Source: Viscum album
Taxonomy: Eukaryota > Streptophyta > Magnoliopsida > Santalales > Viscaceae
Length of the DNA: 64,000 nucleotides
NCBI GenBank assembly: GCA_963277665.1
Contig: OY728128.1
Location: 1,871,172,988 to 1,871,236,987 of the forward strand
Direction: 5' to 3'
Part shown: one piece after another, positions 1 through 11,480 of the stretch
Numbering within the stretch: position 1 is the stretch's first letter
Layout: each line of letters begins with the position of its first letter
The notes under the pieces: model-generated
Seen by the model: the letters and a program-made list of their open reading frames with translations, nothing else
What the model was told of the DNA's origin: nothing
The model's database searches: none
Position numbers and translations under genes: made by a program

Positions 1-78
1 AAAATTCGATAATGCAAAGGATAATATTAATGCAAAACTTGAAAATTATTATTTAAATACCTCAAATGTAATTCATAC

Positions 79-1297
79 CTTAAACTGGGTACTCGTCCAA
101 TGAGTAATCATCTGACGATACTGCTCTATAGGACAATCATCCACGACTGGTACCGCCTCTAACTCAGTGCCAACTCTAGCACGCCAGCCAATATACAGCT
201 CATGCTTGTAGGCTCTCCAAAGCTCGCCTAAATCCTTTAGACGTTCCATTCGTGCACCCTCACCATCAGGAAAATTAAATCGAAGCTGAAATGAAAATAT
301 TAATTTATATAAATACAAAAAAAATTCATGGCATTAAATACAACAGATTTTTTTACCCATATCTCTGCCCAAGCTCTATCTTTGACCTCATGTGGCAAAT
401 GTCTCCACGACAGCGGGCTGACGGGAATGATGTCGGAGTATTTGGCAAGCGTCGCCATAAAACTCCGACATTGCTGCCCTGTTTTCTCAACCATCTGATT
501 GTCTTCATTATATTCCACCATAACCTGTGTGTGACGGTTCCACACCGAACGCATGCGTGTACGGCCCCGCCCCCGCCTCCTTTCAGTAGATGTATCTGTC
601 ATGAAAGAAAAACAAATATTTTATCAAAACATGTTATGATGAAAATAAATATTACTATAAAAATTTGATAGGGTTTTATAAATATACCTGTGCTAGTCTG
701 ATCAATGAGTGGCGCCGGATCCACAGAACCTGATGGAACACCCTCTGGTGGAATAGGAGTCGAATACGATGGAATATAAAAGCTCGGAGAGACAGAAGTA
801 GAAGGAAAAAAAGATGGAACAACTGTATGACCTGATGCTGACTGGGGAGTGGGAATCATCATGGGATGTGAAAATGATGGGGCAGAAGATGCAGAAGGTA
901 GCGAAAACATGGGAGGTCTAAATATACCGTGTGTCCCTAACGACACACCGGGATCAGAATGTGGGAAGGCTGAAATGTCAGTGGGAGGGGCAGGGTCTAG
1001 TCGGGCACGCGCAGCTCTATGTCCACCTCTGGTACGAACCCTCCTTGTACCACCGGCCTGAGTACTCAGACCAGTACTAGGCTCCTCGTCGAATAACTGT
1101 CGACGTAATGGTGGATCCTACAAAAAAGTTTACAAAAAAAATTAATCACATGACATTATATATTCTGTAAATATATATATATATATTTGAAATAAAGTAC
1201 TCACTGTAGGCACTAATGGTGGAATGCCCATCTCCTCCATCCGACGATTGTTCTCCACCATTTTTTTTCTTCGTCTCTCTTCAATTGGCTTCATTTC
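79..1297 (-). pseudogene. Transposase_24-type (Ptta/En/Spm, TnpA-like) CACTA protein, partial gene
   Basis: At least four exons can be read on the minus strand with good splice sites: 1297-1205 (charged segment ending GIPPLVPT), 1117-688 (Ser/Pro-rich, low complexity), 595-342 and 285-79. The 688/595 and 342/285 junctions keep the reading frame (for example QTST|DTSTERRRGRG and VKKS|LRFNFPDGE). Exons three and four carry the family signature: a GQQCRSFMATLAKYSDIIPVS stretch, WRHLPHEVKDRAWAEI, then LGELWRAYKHEL. Proteins of this family in CACTA elements are thought to bind the subterminal repeats and help the main transposase. No stop breaks the visible exons, so this gene may be intact; I class it as partial because it runs off the left edge past a donor site at 78-77 and its first exon is not identified. 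Confidence 0.75.
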
Positions 1298-1682
1298 CTG
1301 CATTGGAAAACAAATATGTAATTAATTAGAAAAAGAAAATTAATGTGTAAACCAAAAAACTAAATATATGAGGGAATGTGGGGATTCATTGGTAATTTAG
1401 CTATCAATTGTTTTAGAAGAGCTTGAATGAATTTAATAAAACATACAAGTTGTAATGTTCACCAAGTTAGAAATATTGTTTGATTTGGTTTGAATATAGT
1501 TCAATTCCAAATTAGAAAATGCAATTCAAATAAAACAGCAACCAATAAACATTGAAAATTCACATAACGGTCAAGTCAGCTAAAACATATTTGTGATCAA
1601 TACTAAATAAATATGAATATTACCAACCTTAACAACCCAACTCGAGGTAAACCAAAAGAATTGAGAACATGGATGAATGATT
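1298..1682. other. AT-rich spacer between the two CACTA genes
   Basis: No coding sequence is visible. It should hold the 3' end of the transposase transcript (which stops at 1683-1685 on the minus strand) and the promoter or first exon/intron of the Transposase_24-type gene. I could not place a convincing TATA box or start codon. Confidence 0.4.
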
Positions 1683-4600
1683 CTATATATTTCCAACCAC
1701 AACTTCAGGTTCACAATCAACTCTGACAATTGAGCTATTGGAGTCATCAAAAGAAATAAATGGATTGGTTCCAATGGCAATAGGGACAGTGTCAATTCCA
1801 TCATCAGCATCATCAAAAATATGTCTTGGAATTACTTCAACTACGACACCAAATTCAGGTTGAAGTTGATCTTTGACATAAAAAACTTGTTTAGCCATTG
1901 ATGCCAACACATATGGTTCTTCGGTTGCAAGAGTGCGGGTCATATTAATTACTCGAAATCCACAATCATCAATAAATGTGCCATGTCTCGTCATCGAATC
2001 AAACCAATGGCATTTCATCATTGTGACTCGTCCATGAGAGTAATAATCCAATATTATTATTTTCTCAACGACTCCATAATAACCCACATTTTCAAGTCGC
2101 GGTCTACTATCTGATGCGCTGGCATAACAATCTGTTGTGGCAGTAACCATAATACCATCATGTTGTGTTCTCATGTTTTTGGCTCGTTCAGTGACAATAA
2201 ATCTGTACCCATTGATAACAATTGATTTACAGTCACGAACCACGGTATTAGGACCAAAAGCCAAAGCTCTTATTTCCTCAGAGACAGAGTCAGCAGACAA
2301 ACTCAATACCTGCAATATAAATGACAGTTAAACTTAAGTAAATATTGAAATAATTAATTTAAACAGTAATATTTTTACCTTCAATTTTAACCAAGCAGAA
2401 AACTCTTTGCTATGCAAAGTCTCTCTCCTTCTCAAAGATAAAGAACGATGCTTCCTATTTATCATTGTTTTATGTTCCCTGTAGATAAAAAAATATGAAT
2501 AGTTTAACAGATATATATGTAAGATATACATATTCAATTTTGTTACCTGATATAGTCATCGAACAAATCACAGTTGAACAAAACTGTGCGATGTGCCATC
2601 TCCCGCTCTTCATGGCTTAATGTCTTCAATGTATATGATCCAGGAATTCCTCCTGTTTGAGGAAGTGATGGAAAACTGGGTTCAATTTGCTCATATTGTT
2701 CTTCTTCATTTCTCATTGGTCTGTTCATTCTTGTAGTAAGATCAGACAAATACATTGAACAGAAATCCATACATTCTTGAGCTAAGTAACCGTTCACGAT
2801 AGAACCTTTGGGATTATTCTTGTTTCGAACATAAGACTTTAATGTGAACATATTTCTTTCAGTTGGATACATCCAACGAAAAGAAACAGGTCCTCCGAGA
2901 AGTATTTCAGTTGGAATATGGACAGTCAGATGCAGCATGCATGTGAAAAATGATGGGGGAAATATTTTCTCCAACTCACACAAAATTAATGGGGCATCTG
3001 TCAACATTTTTTGCAAGAAAGACTTGGACAACTTCTTAGCACAAAGATCTCTAAACAAATGGCACAACCGAATAACACCCACCCTTACATTATTGGACAA
3101 AAGATGACGGATTGCTATTGGAAGCAACTCATGCAGTAGAACGTGATAATCATGAGTCTTCAAAGATTTTAGCTTCAACTCTCTTCTGTTGACCCGTTTA
3201 GATATGTTTCTTGAATAGCCATCAGGAACTCTAATAGTCTCTAATACTTCCAAAAATTGTTTTTTTTCAGTAGGTGTCATCACATAAGAAGCACATGGAA
3301 GTTGCCATTTATTTTCACTGATACGCACAGGATGCAATTCTGGTCTGATGCCCCAATCCACCAAGTCACGTCGAGATCGTAAATCATCTTTTGTCTTCCC
3401 CTTTACATTTAGAAGAACTGAAAGCAACATTTCACATATATTCTTTTCAATATGCATTACGTCTAAGCAATGACGTAGCAAATTGGTTGACCAATAAGGC
3501 AAATCAAAAAAGATACTCCTCTTCCTCCAATTGTAACAGGTTTCTGTGGAAACATTCTTTCTCTTTCCAGATTTCATTTGACCCTTCCCGAACGAAAAAC
3601 TGAAATCTTTCAATTCATTAAGCACATCAGTTCCAGACATACGCTGAGGTGGATCATCCGTCTCTATAGTATTATCAAATCTTCGACGATTCATTCTATA
3701 TGGATGATCCTTTGGCAAAAATCGTCGATGTCCCATAAAACTGAAACTACAACGATGTTTCAGTCTTCTGGATCGTGTATTCTTCATACAAACTGGACAT
3801 GATAGTTTCCCCTTCGTGCTTTATCCAGACATCATTGCATAAGCCGGAAAATCATTGATTGTCCACATAAGCGCAGCGCACATCTGAAATATGTCTTTCG
3901 AACATGCATCGTATGTGCGCACACCCACATCCCAAAGAAGCTTCAACTCTTTTATTAAAGGTTGCATGTATACATCAATATCAATGCCAGGATCAGAAGG
4001 ACCAGATATGAGTATACTCATGAAAGTGAAAGGTTTTTTCATACACAACCATGGGGGAAGATTATAAATGTGTATAAAAACTGGCCATGTGCTGTGCGAA
4101 GTAAGCATCTGCCCAAACGGATTAAAACCGTCGCATGAAAGACCCAGCCTCACATTACGCACGTCAGCTGCAAAATCAGGATGTCGAGCATCAAATCTCT
4201 TCCATGAAAATCCATCTGCAGGATGAACCAACTCATCATCAGTCTTCTTTCTCTCGGTATCATGCCATCTCATTTTTATTGATATGTCATCAGACATAAA
4301 AAGATTCTGGAGTCTGGGGATCAATGGAAAGTGCCACATTACTTTCTGTGGAACGCGGGATGGTGTTCCATCAGATTTTGACTTCCAGCGGGATGTGCCA
4401 CATTTTATACAATCATTTCGTTCAGCGGTTTCCTCCCAGAATAAACTGCAATCTTTCGGGCAAGCATGAATTTTGTTTCTTGAAAATCCAAGTTCCTCAA
4501 CTAACTTCCATGCCATATAGTGGTTTGAGGGAATATCTGCATCATCTGGAAGTAAATCCTTCAAGAGGGTAAGAATGTAATCGATTGCTGTATTAGAAAT

Positions 4601-5107
4601 CCCATACATAGTTTTCCCATGAAATAATCTGATTAAAAATTCCAGCTTTTTCATTTTATCGCATTGCCGATATACTGGAGTCGTGGCAGCATCATTCAAT
4701 TTTTTCACCCTATCAATATCATCATTTTCACTAGATGCATCAGCTGTCCTCATATCGAAGTCTTCTTGAGTCGAAATCCTTTCTTTTTCATGATGACGAA
4801 TAAACGGAAACCGATCATCTAACAAATTCTCCATTCCAGTCTTTTCATTTCGATCATCACCAATTTGAGATTTCGTTTTCTCCCCATTGTGATACCACAG
4901 AAAGTAGTTTGCTTGAAACCCATTTTTGGTTATGTGGTAGCTTACTTCTTCACGGCTCAACCAAGGTCTACCAACACAATTGGAACATGGGCAGTGTATG
5001 CGACCACTATCTGAAGCATTGTGAAATGAAAAATCTATAAAGCTCTCCAAATTGTTTTGAAAATCATCTGAGATCCGATCGGTTTCATACATCCAACTTC
5101 TGTCCAT
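1683..5107 (-). pseudogene. CACTA TNP2-type transposase (TnpD-like) with DUF4218 and DUF4216, one in-frame stop
   Basis: Main DNA-cutting transposase of the CACTA element. Domains in order: Transposase-associated N-terminus (MDRSWMY, then HCPCSNC and a V-Y-H-I motif), Transposase_21 (about residues 150-430, with PKDCSLFW, CIKCGTSRW and RNVRLGLSCDGFNPF), continuation with CPVC and HCLDVMHIEKNICE, DUF4218 (HDYHVLLHELLPIAIR, LCELEKIFPPSFF, HLTVHIPTE, FRWMYPTERNM), then exons 2478-2379 and 2309-1683 with DUF4216 (NVGYYGVVEKI, FDSMTRHGTFIDD). Introns at 2546-2479 and 2378-2310 have GT/AG ends and keep frame. I prefer the ATG at 5107 because CAG at 5111-5109 is a likely 5'-UTR intron acceptor directly before it; the family's proteins begin MDRSWMY. 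A single TAA at 3823-3821 breaks an otherwise continuous frame (SG*STKGKLSCPVC). This makes it a recent pseudogene, or a sequencing error. Confidence 0.88.
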
Positions 5108-5108
5108 T

Positions 5109-5731
5109 CTGTAAAAAGAATTTATATAAGTCATTTTGTCATAAACAATTCAATAGGCATTAACTATAATAGAATATACATTTAAGTAAACGATAAAGGA
5201 AGAAAATAATCAAGGTATCAACTACACATGTCAAAAAAACATACAAATGTGTTATTGAAAAAATGTAAAACCAACAAGAACTTAATGTGTTATATCACAT
5301 AACAGCATGACTCATCCCATAACCATATTAGTAGGGTATCATGAACATGAATAATATCAACCTTGTGCCATCCTCCTACCCTACATGACCCCAACCACAT
5401 GCCACATCTTATTATAGCCTTATCACATCACACCTCACCGAAAAACACTAGGGAAATCATAGTACATCTCACCTGAAGACACATGGACAATCACATCGCA
5501 TCTTGCCTAAAAACACATGGTCAATCACTTTTGAAGGAAGAGTAGGGAAGACATGGTAGCTATCCAAACATATAACCACCATCCTAGATATTAGAAAAAA
5601 TACCCATAACTCAAAACCTCTGATCGTTGGTAAGTTTATCCAACTCTGGTTGGGAATGTGTAGAAATAACATAAAAATACATGATATATAGATACAACAA
5701 AATACTCAACCTATGGGTTCACATTAACTAC
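5109..5731. other. 5' leader/intron region of the CACTA transposase gene
   Basis: AT-rich stretch with no supported coding sequence. It lies between the likely 5'-UTR intron acceptor (5109-5111, minus strand) and the minisatellite, so it is probably leader intron. Short open frames here show no family features. Confidence 0.4.
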
Positions 5732-5768
5732 ATAAATGATATTAACACATAAATCATTTTGAATCAAA
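5732..5768 (+). repeat. 37-bp perfect direct repeat, left copy
   Basis: Identical to 6232-6268 (begins ATAAATGATATTAACACATA). The two copies start exactly 500 bp apart and frame the C-rich minisatellite. Confidence 0.9.
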
Positions 5769-6190
5769 TTTCTCCGGACATCCCCCCACTCACCCCAGAC
5801 TCGGACAACTCCCAAATTACCTCGGACATCCCCCACCCCTCGGACAGCCCCCCACTCACCCCGGAAATCCCCCCACCCCTCGAACAGCCCCCCACTCACC
5901 CAGGACAACCCCCACCCCTCGGACAGCCCCCCACTCACCCCGGACAGCCCCCCACTCACCCCGGACAGCCCCCCCACCCACCCCGGACAGCCCCCCCACC
6001 CCTCGGACAGCCCCCCACTCACCCCGGATAGCCCCCCACACACCTCGGACATCCCCAACCCATCGGACAGCCCCCCACTCACCCCGGACTCACCCCGGAC
6101 AGCCCCCACTCACCCTGGACAGCCCCCACCCCTCGGACCCCCCCCCCACTCACCCCGGACATCCCCCCACCCCTCGGACAACCACCTGGA
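5769..6190. repeat. C-rich (G-rich on the transposon sense strand) minisatellite
   Basis: Irregular tandem array of units near 21 bp, of two main types: one like CCCCCACTCACCCCGGACAG and one like CCCCACCCCTCGGACAGCC, often alternating. On the minus strand, which is the sense strand of the CACTA transposase gene, it is rich in runs of four to six G. It lies upstream of the transposase start codon, in the leader region. Open frames through it (proline-rich or glycine-rich) are a by-product of the repeat and are not annotated. Confidence 0.9.
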
Positions 6191-6231
6191 CAGCCCCTAG
6201 CAATACCAAGATTTCTAAGAACTGAAAATTT

Positions 6232-6268
6232 ATAAATGATATTAACACATAAATCATTTTGAATCAAA
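6232..6268 (+). repeat. 37-bp perfect direct repeat, right copy
   Basis: Partner of 5732-5768; marks the right border of the minisatellite block. Confidence 0.9.
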
Positions 6269-6728
6269 ACAAGTCATACACCCAAGATTCAATGTCCCAA
6301 CACACACCCAAATAAAACACACACCCAAAACAAGTCATACACACCCAAAATAGTATATGAAAAACATCAAAATGATAGATTAGAAGTGTAGAACTAATAA
6401 ATTTAATGAAAACAGAAAACACAAAACAGAAAACAAATAAGATAAAGATATAGCCATGTCCTTTAGGGCAAATCAAAATAGAAAATAAAAAATAGATTAA
6501 CAGCATTAAAAATAACATATGACTTACATATTTGGAGTTCTAACCTAAAAAATTGACTAATTGAAGATGGGGAAGGAGTTCTCCAACCTGGGTGAGAGCA
6601 CCTGGGTGAGAGCTTCGGCAGAGGGGATGAGAGCTTCGGCAGAGGGGATTTAGGGCTGCAGTCGCACGTTCCCCTGCAGTCGCACGGGAAGGGAAAGATA
6701 CCGGGCTTCTGTTTATGAGGGAAACATT
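6269..6728. other. CACTA 5' non-coding region
   Basis: No gene seen. 6563-6667 holds short local duplications (ACCTGGGTGAGAGC and GAGAGCTTCGGCAGAGGGGAT, each twice) and a more GC-rich patch up to about 6700. By position this would be promoter and leader of the minus-strand transposase gene. Confidence 0.45.
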
Positions 6729-7032
6729 CCCAACGGTTTTAAAAAACCGTTGGGATATGAATTCTATACCAACGGTTTAAAAAAACCGTTGGTATACATC
6801 CTTCCCAGGAGACTTTAACCAACGGTTTAAAAAAACCGTTGGTATACATCCTTCCTAGGAGGACTTTTACCAACGGTTTAACAAAACCGTTGGTAAAAGA
6901 TGGCCTTTCCCAACGGTTTGTGAAAACCGTTGGGGAAAGGCTTGGATCTCCTTCAAATACCAACGGTTGACAAGAACCGTTGGCAAAACCTTGCTAAATC
7001 TCAAATACCAACGGTTATACTAAACCGTTGGT
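6729..7032. repeat. Seven subterminal palindromes of the CACTA element
   Basis: Seven hairpin-like units with conserved arms CCAACGGTT and AACCGTTGG and variable centres start at about 6729, 6769, 6819, 6870, 6909, 6960 and 7009, that is, 39-51 bp apart. Subterminal repeats of this sort are the known binding sites of the TnpA-type protein in En/Spm elements; that role is inferred here. Arms are conserved while spacers differ, which suggests selection on the arms or repeated copying. Confidence 0.92.
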
Positions 7033-7052
7033 ATGTAAGTGTTGGGAAAACT

Positions 7053-7068
7053 CCAGTTTCCAGTAGTG
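7053..7068 (-). repeat. CACTA terminal inverted repeat (5' end)
   Basis: Minus strand reads CACTACTGGAAACTGG inward from 7068. This is the terminal end of the element; its partner is outside the window. The flanking TGG at 7069-7071 is the presumed target duplication. Confidence 0.85.
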
Positions 7069-9915
7069 TGGATAGATACTCCTACGGAAGTGGATTTGAC
7101 AATTACGCACTAGTTCCAGAAGTGTTACCTTACTCTAGGTGGTGAGATCTTCTACTGGGATCTTTTAGTAGCAACATCAAGTCCTTACGACATCATCTTG
7201 GGTATGGACTGGTTATCTACAGTCCATGCTCAGATTGACTGTATTACGCAAAAAGTGCAGTGTGTCCGCATGGATGGGACCAGGTTTACCATCATCAACG
7301 AGAAACAAAATCCTTTACAGCACATGATGGGCTTACTCTGAAGAGAGTGAAACCGATCACTCATCAGTTTGCTAGTCTTACCCTTGAAGCGATTTGGGTG
7401 GAGAGTTTGAGCTATCCTGTAGTGGTGGACCAGTACACGGATGTCTTTCATGATGATATCATGGGTCTACATCCTCATAGATAGGTGGACCTCTACATTG
7501 ACTTGTACACTGGGATGGCACCAAAATCTACACCAGTGTATCGGATGGACCCTATGGAGCGTCATGAGATGCGGGTACAGCTGGAGAACTTATAGGGAAA
7601 TGAATTCATTAGGCCCGGTTTTCTCCTTGGGTAGCCTCGATTTTGTTCACCAAGTAGTCAAATGGGAGCATGAGACTTTGTGTTGACTATCGGAGCCTCA
7701 ACCAGGTGACCATGAAGAACAAGTTCCCACTTCTGAGGATTGACGACCTCTTTGATCAGATTAAGGGAGCACGGTGGTTCTCGAAGATAGAACTCATGCC
7801 AGGCTATCAACAACTCAGAGTACGAGACGGGGATGTGAAAAAGATGAATTTCAGATGTCGGTACGACCATTATGATTTCATGGTTGTGCCATTTGGCATG
7901 ATGAATTCCCCATCAGTTTTCATGGGACTCATGAATAGGATATTTCATCCATACCTTGATCACTTTATAGTAGTCTTCATTGATGACATTTTGATAAACT
8001 TGACTACTGAGGAAGAGCATGTCTATCATTTTCATATATTTCTGGACACACTTTGAGAGCACCATCTTTGTGGTAAAATCTCAAAGTTCCAGTTCTAGAT
8101 CTGAGAAGTTCAATTTCTGTGACATGTCATCTTGGATGATGGAGTTGTGGTGGATCCAGTGAATATTGAGGAGTTACATGCTTGGAAGCCACCCAGGAGT
8201 TTGACGGAGGTACAGAGTTTCCTGGGTTTAGCCTGATACTGCTGGAGGTTTTTTCTAGATTTCCCCAGAGTTTTAGCACCTTTATCAGCATTGGAGAGGA
8301 AGGGGAAACCCTTCATGTGGTCATAGAGATGTTTGTAGATGTGGTGACATTACTTGTAGCATATTCACTCAGAAAGAGATCTGGTATAGAGCTTCTAGGA
8401 GAGGTGATGGAGATGTTGGCCGCTTCGTTGTTATCCTTTGTGGATTGAGATGGAGTAGCTTTTATTTTGTCTCGTACAATCAATCAACCACTTCTTCTAC
8501 TAGTCAGGGAGGCGCAGCGTGGGGATACTGACTATGAGGCTTAACCTGTTCAGATATCCACAGGACAGACACCTGATATATTTTCTGAAGATGGGGAGCA
8601 CGTCATTCTTCTCAGAGAACGTACCATGGTGCTAGTGTCTCTTCGAGAGGAAGTTTTAAGTTAGTTCCACACATCCCCTCTAACAGTACATCTAGGAGTG
8701 GAAAAGATGTACCAGGACCTCATATGACAGCACTGGTGGCCTGGAATGAAGAAATTTAATGCAGAGTTTGTCTCTTAGTGCCTCACTTGTCAGCAAGTGA
8801 AGGTAGAGCATCAAGTACCAGCAAGGTTGGTTCAGACTTTAGAGGTCCTAGAGTGGAAGTGGGATGGGATATCCATGGAATTCATGACAGGAATTCCACA
8901 TATATTCAGGGGCCAGGATTCTATCTGGGTGATCATCGACTGACTCACCAAGTCTCCCCACTTCCTACTAATCAGAGAGAAGGGTTCAGTAGAGATCTTA
9001 GGACACCTATATGTGTAGGAGATTATACAGCTACATGGAGTACCCTAGACAATTTTCTCCGATCGTGATACACTTTTTACTTTCTGGCTATGGAAGGGGT
9101 TGTAGGAGGCCTTCGGGACGCAACTTCATTTGAGCACCGTCTTCCATCCTCAGATGAATAGAAAGACTAAGTAGACCATTCAGACCATCGAGTACATGAT
9201 GTGTGCTTACGTCCTCGACTTCAGTCGTAGCTGGGAGGATCACTTGCCTTTAGTGGAGTTTTCATACAACAACATTAATCACTCCACCATTGGGATATCA
9301 CCTTTTGAGGCGTTGTACGAGTGACCTTGCAGATCACCTTTGTGCTGGACTGACCCAGTGGTGTTAGCACTCCTGAGACCAGAGATGGTATGAGATATCG
9401 TAGAGAAAGTGTAGATCATCCAGGAGCAGATGAAGACTACACCGAGTAGGAAGAAGTCTTATGACGATAGAAGATGGAGACTTCTGGAGTTCGAGGATGG
9501 CAACCACGTCTTTATACGGGTCTCACCTTGACAAGGTTTGCAGAGATTTGGCTAGGGTGTCAAGTTATCTTTATGGCTCATCGAACTCTTCTAGGTCCTC
9601 AGCAGAGTTGGTAAGGTGGCTTACCACCTAGCACTTCTCCCTTAGTTGCATCGGGTGCATGACTTCTTCCATGTATCCCAACTTAGGAGATATGTTCACG
9701 ACCCTTCTCACATCATTGACCATAGCAAGGTGAAATTTTATGATGGGGTGATGTTTATGGAGGTTCCAGTATAGATTGAGGATCGACAGGAGTGGGTCCT
9801 TCATGGCCGGTCAATACCTATGGTATGCGTTCGCTAGCAGCACAGGAACTTCCAATAGAGTACATGGGAGCAGGAGGCTCACATTTGTTCTTAGTACCCC
9901 CACTTGTTTTCCTAG
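7069..9915 (+). pseudogene. Element A pol remnant: protease end, RT, RNase H (deleted), integrase
   Basis: Order of visible parts: protease C-terminus (7069-7300, with Y-D-I-I-L-G-M-D-W-L-S at about 7188-7218), RT (7560-8056; [34 protein letters not shown], and the active site VVFIDDILI), RNase H remnant (8100-8470), integrase zinc-binding and core (8650-9300; [16 protein letters not shown]), and the C-terminal part ending with YPHLF-type sequence before the TAG at 9913-9915. Against element B about 220 bp of RNase H are missing at about 8330-8338. The first integrase acidic residue reads Glu (ISMEF) where the family has Asp. Several frameshifts and stops make this a dead copy; the DD of the RT active site is still present. 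Confidence 0.85.
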
Positions 9916-10507
9916 TTTTTGTGATGTGGATTTTGGGGATGAAAAGCCCTAAGGTGGGGAGAATGTAAAGACCCAGAAATTCCATGTAATTTTTTTAAAT
10001 TATATGGGAATTTTATGAGTTTTCAAAAATTGACGGCCCATGATTCCAAGGCCCGATGTGCACAAAATGAATTTCTAAACTTTTTCATTGGGTACGTTCA
10101 GCAAACGTGTGAGCGGGTTTTTGTAACCTTTGAACCGGTGCTTGGAAATAAAATCGAAGGGACACCATTGAACTTGTAGCGCATGTATTCTCTTAAGGAT
10201 ACTGTCACCTAAACGGCAGTTGGTCGGGGGTGAAAGTTAGTTTTTCGGTTTTTCGTCGAAATGAAAAGAAAATAAAATAAAATAAACTTTTATTTTATTT
10301 CTAATAAAATCTTCTACATGAATGTTAAAGCGGTGGGGACCACCTGAACTAAAACCCCATTTTTGAAATTAAATGGGGGGACCACCCAAACCCTCTTTAA
10401 TGGGAGAAACTCCTTTCAAACGCCCATTTATTTGTTGGATCCAACATAAATTAATTAAATGGTTCAAACATTGAATTATGACAACATAAATTAATCTGTT
10501 TAATTTA

Positions 10508-10516
10508 ATTTATATG
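10508..10516 (+). promoter_or_regulatory. Possible LTR TATA box (element A)
   Basis: TTTATATGG, 545 bp into the LTR and upstream of the GC-rich leader. Element B has the same at 46739-46745 (TTTATATGGGCACC), and the unrelated-length E LTR has TTATAAAATGGGCACC, so the context is shared. Transcription start not shown. Confidence 0.4.
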
Positions 10517-10919
10517 GGAACATATTTCCTTTTGAGGATTGGTTGGTGAAGTGTGGAGAATTGGGAGAAAGGTACGGAGAAATCCTACCTCTCTAACGAA
10601 GAAAATTTCCCCCAAACGAATAATGCCATCAAAGAACGTTCTTCGGAATCAAGAAATAGGATGGTGCACGAGCCAACTTTGGAAGTGTGATTGTAGAAGA
10701 AATGATCATTGGTACCCTCTTCGCCTCCACTGTTCTTCATCGCGTGACACATCAATGAACCTTAGAAGTAGAGATTTTTTTGTTATCCCTGGTTTGAGTT
10801 GAATTAGTCCTCTTGATCCACCTGATACCGAACTAAGGCAGAGGGTACGGGCTAAACGAACACAACCCGATCTGTCTGCTATTCTTCATGGTTGTTGTAT
10901 TCTTCATGTCGGAGAAAGA

Positions 10920-11480
10920 AGGTGGTTTCCTTTCTGGATAGTTTCACGGAGCCAGGGCGGCGCGCGCCCGCGCCGCCCATAGAGGAAGAGAGCACACAGA
11001 GGCTGGAGGGTGGCCGGGTATTGCCGACCATGGCGGTGGTCAGAGGGAGGCCAGCGTTCAGTCGGCCATAGACGCGTGGCGCCCGAAGCGTCGTCGTTGG
11101 AGCAAGGAGTCGTGGCCCAGCAAGCTGTGGCGGATGACAAAAGGCAGTCGATGTTCGGCCGACCGCGGAGGGGCAACGCACAACACACTACCGGGAGGAC
11201 AATGGCTAGCCATTTTTCTCAGCCAAGCTAGACCGAGCGGGAATCGAGTGGTTCCCAGGTGCATCCTGGTGACCAAATGGCTTTGACCATTTGGTGTGTA
11301 GAAGTAGGGGGTCCACGACTCCCCCCCCCCCCGCAATCGACCAGGCTGGGCCGCCCAGCACAATATGGGCTACCCGATGTGGGTCGGGCCGCCCAGTGTA
11401 GGCCTGACCGGACCCAGCGGGCCGGGTTATGTCAGCCCAGGCCGGGTCGGTCCGACCAGGTTGGACCGTACCGGGACCAA
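10920..11480 (+). other. GC-rich block inside the A LTR
   Basis: Markedly GC-rich compared with the AT-rich surroundings, with partial internal repeats such as GGGCCGCCCAG at about 11349 and 11387. It lies downstream of the TATA-like site, so it would be the leader of the retrotransposon RNA. Several frames are open by composition alone, on both strands. Confidence 0.6.

Larger units (their letters stand above)
1..7068 (-). mobile_element. CACTA (En/Spm) DNA transposon, 5' portion, minus strand
   Basis: The element reads right to left. Its 5' end is the TAGTG at 7064-7068 (CACTA on the minus strand), followed inward by subterminal palindromes (6729-7032), a minisatellite leader (5769-6190), a TNP2-type transposase gene (5107-1683) and a second Transposase_24-type gene (1297 and below). 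This gene order is typical of plant CACTA elements. The 3' end lies left of the window. The base triplet TGG follows the end at 7069-7071, and the undisturbed sister site in element B also reads TGG at 43079-43081, so TGG is the expected 3-bp target duplication. The element therefore inserted into the protease region of gypsy element A. Seen: ends, palindromes and domains. Inferred: one continuous element. Confidence 0.9.

Noticed and set aside
5759..6109. Long proline-rich or glycine-rich open frames over the C-rich array
   Set aside because: They exist because the repeat unit has few stop triplets; several frames are open on both strands and none has a family feature.
10879..11363. Several 70-100 codon frames on both strands in the GC-rich part of the A LTR (and 47134-47605 in B)
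   Set aside because: Open because of GC-rich composition; protein sequences diverge strongly between A and B, and opposing frames are equally open.
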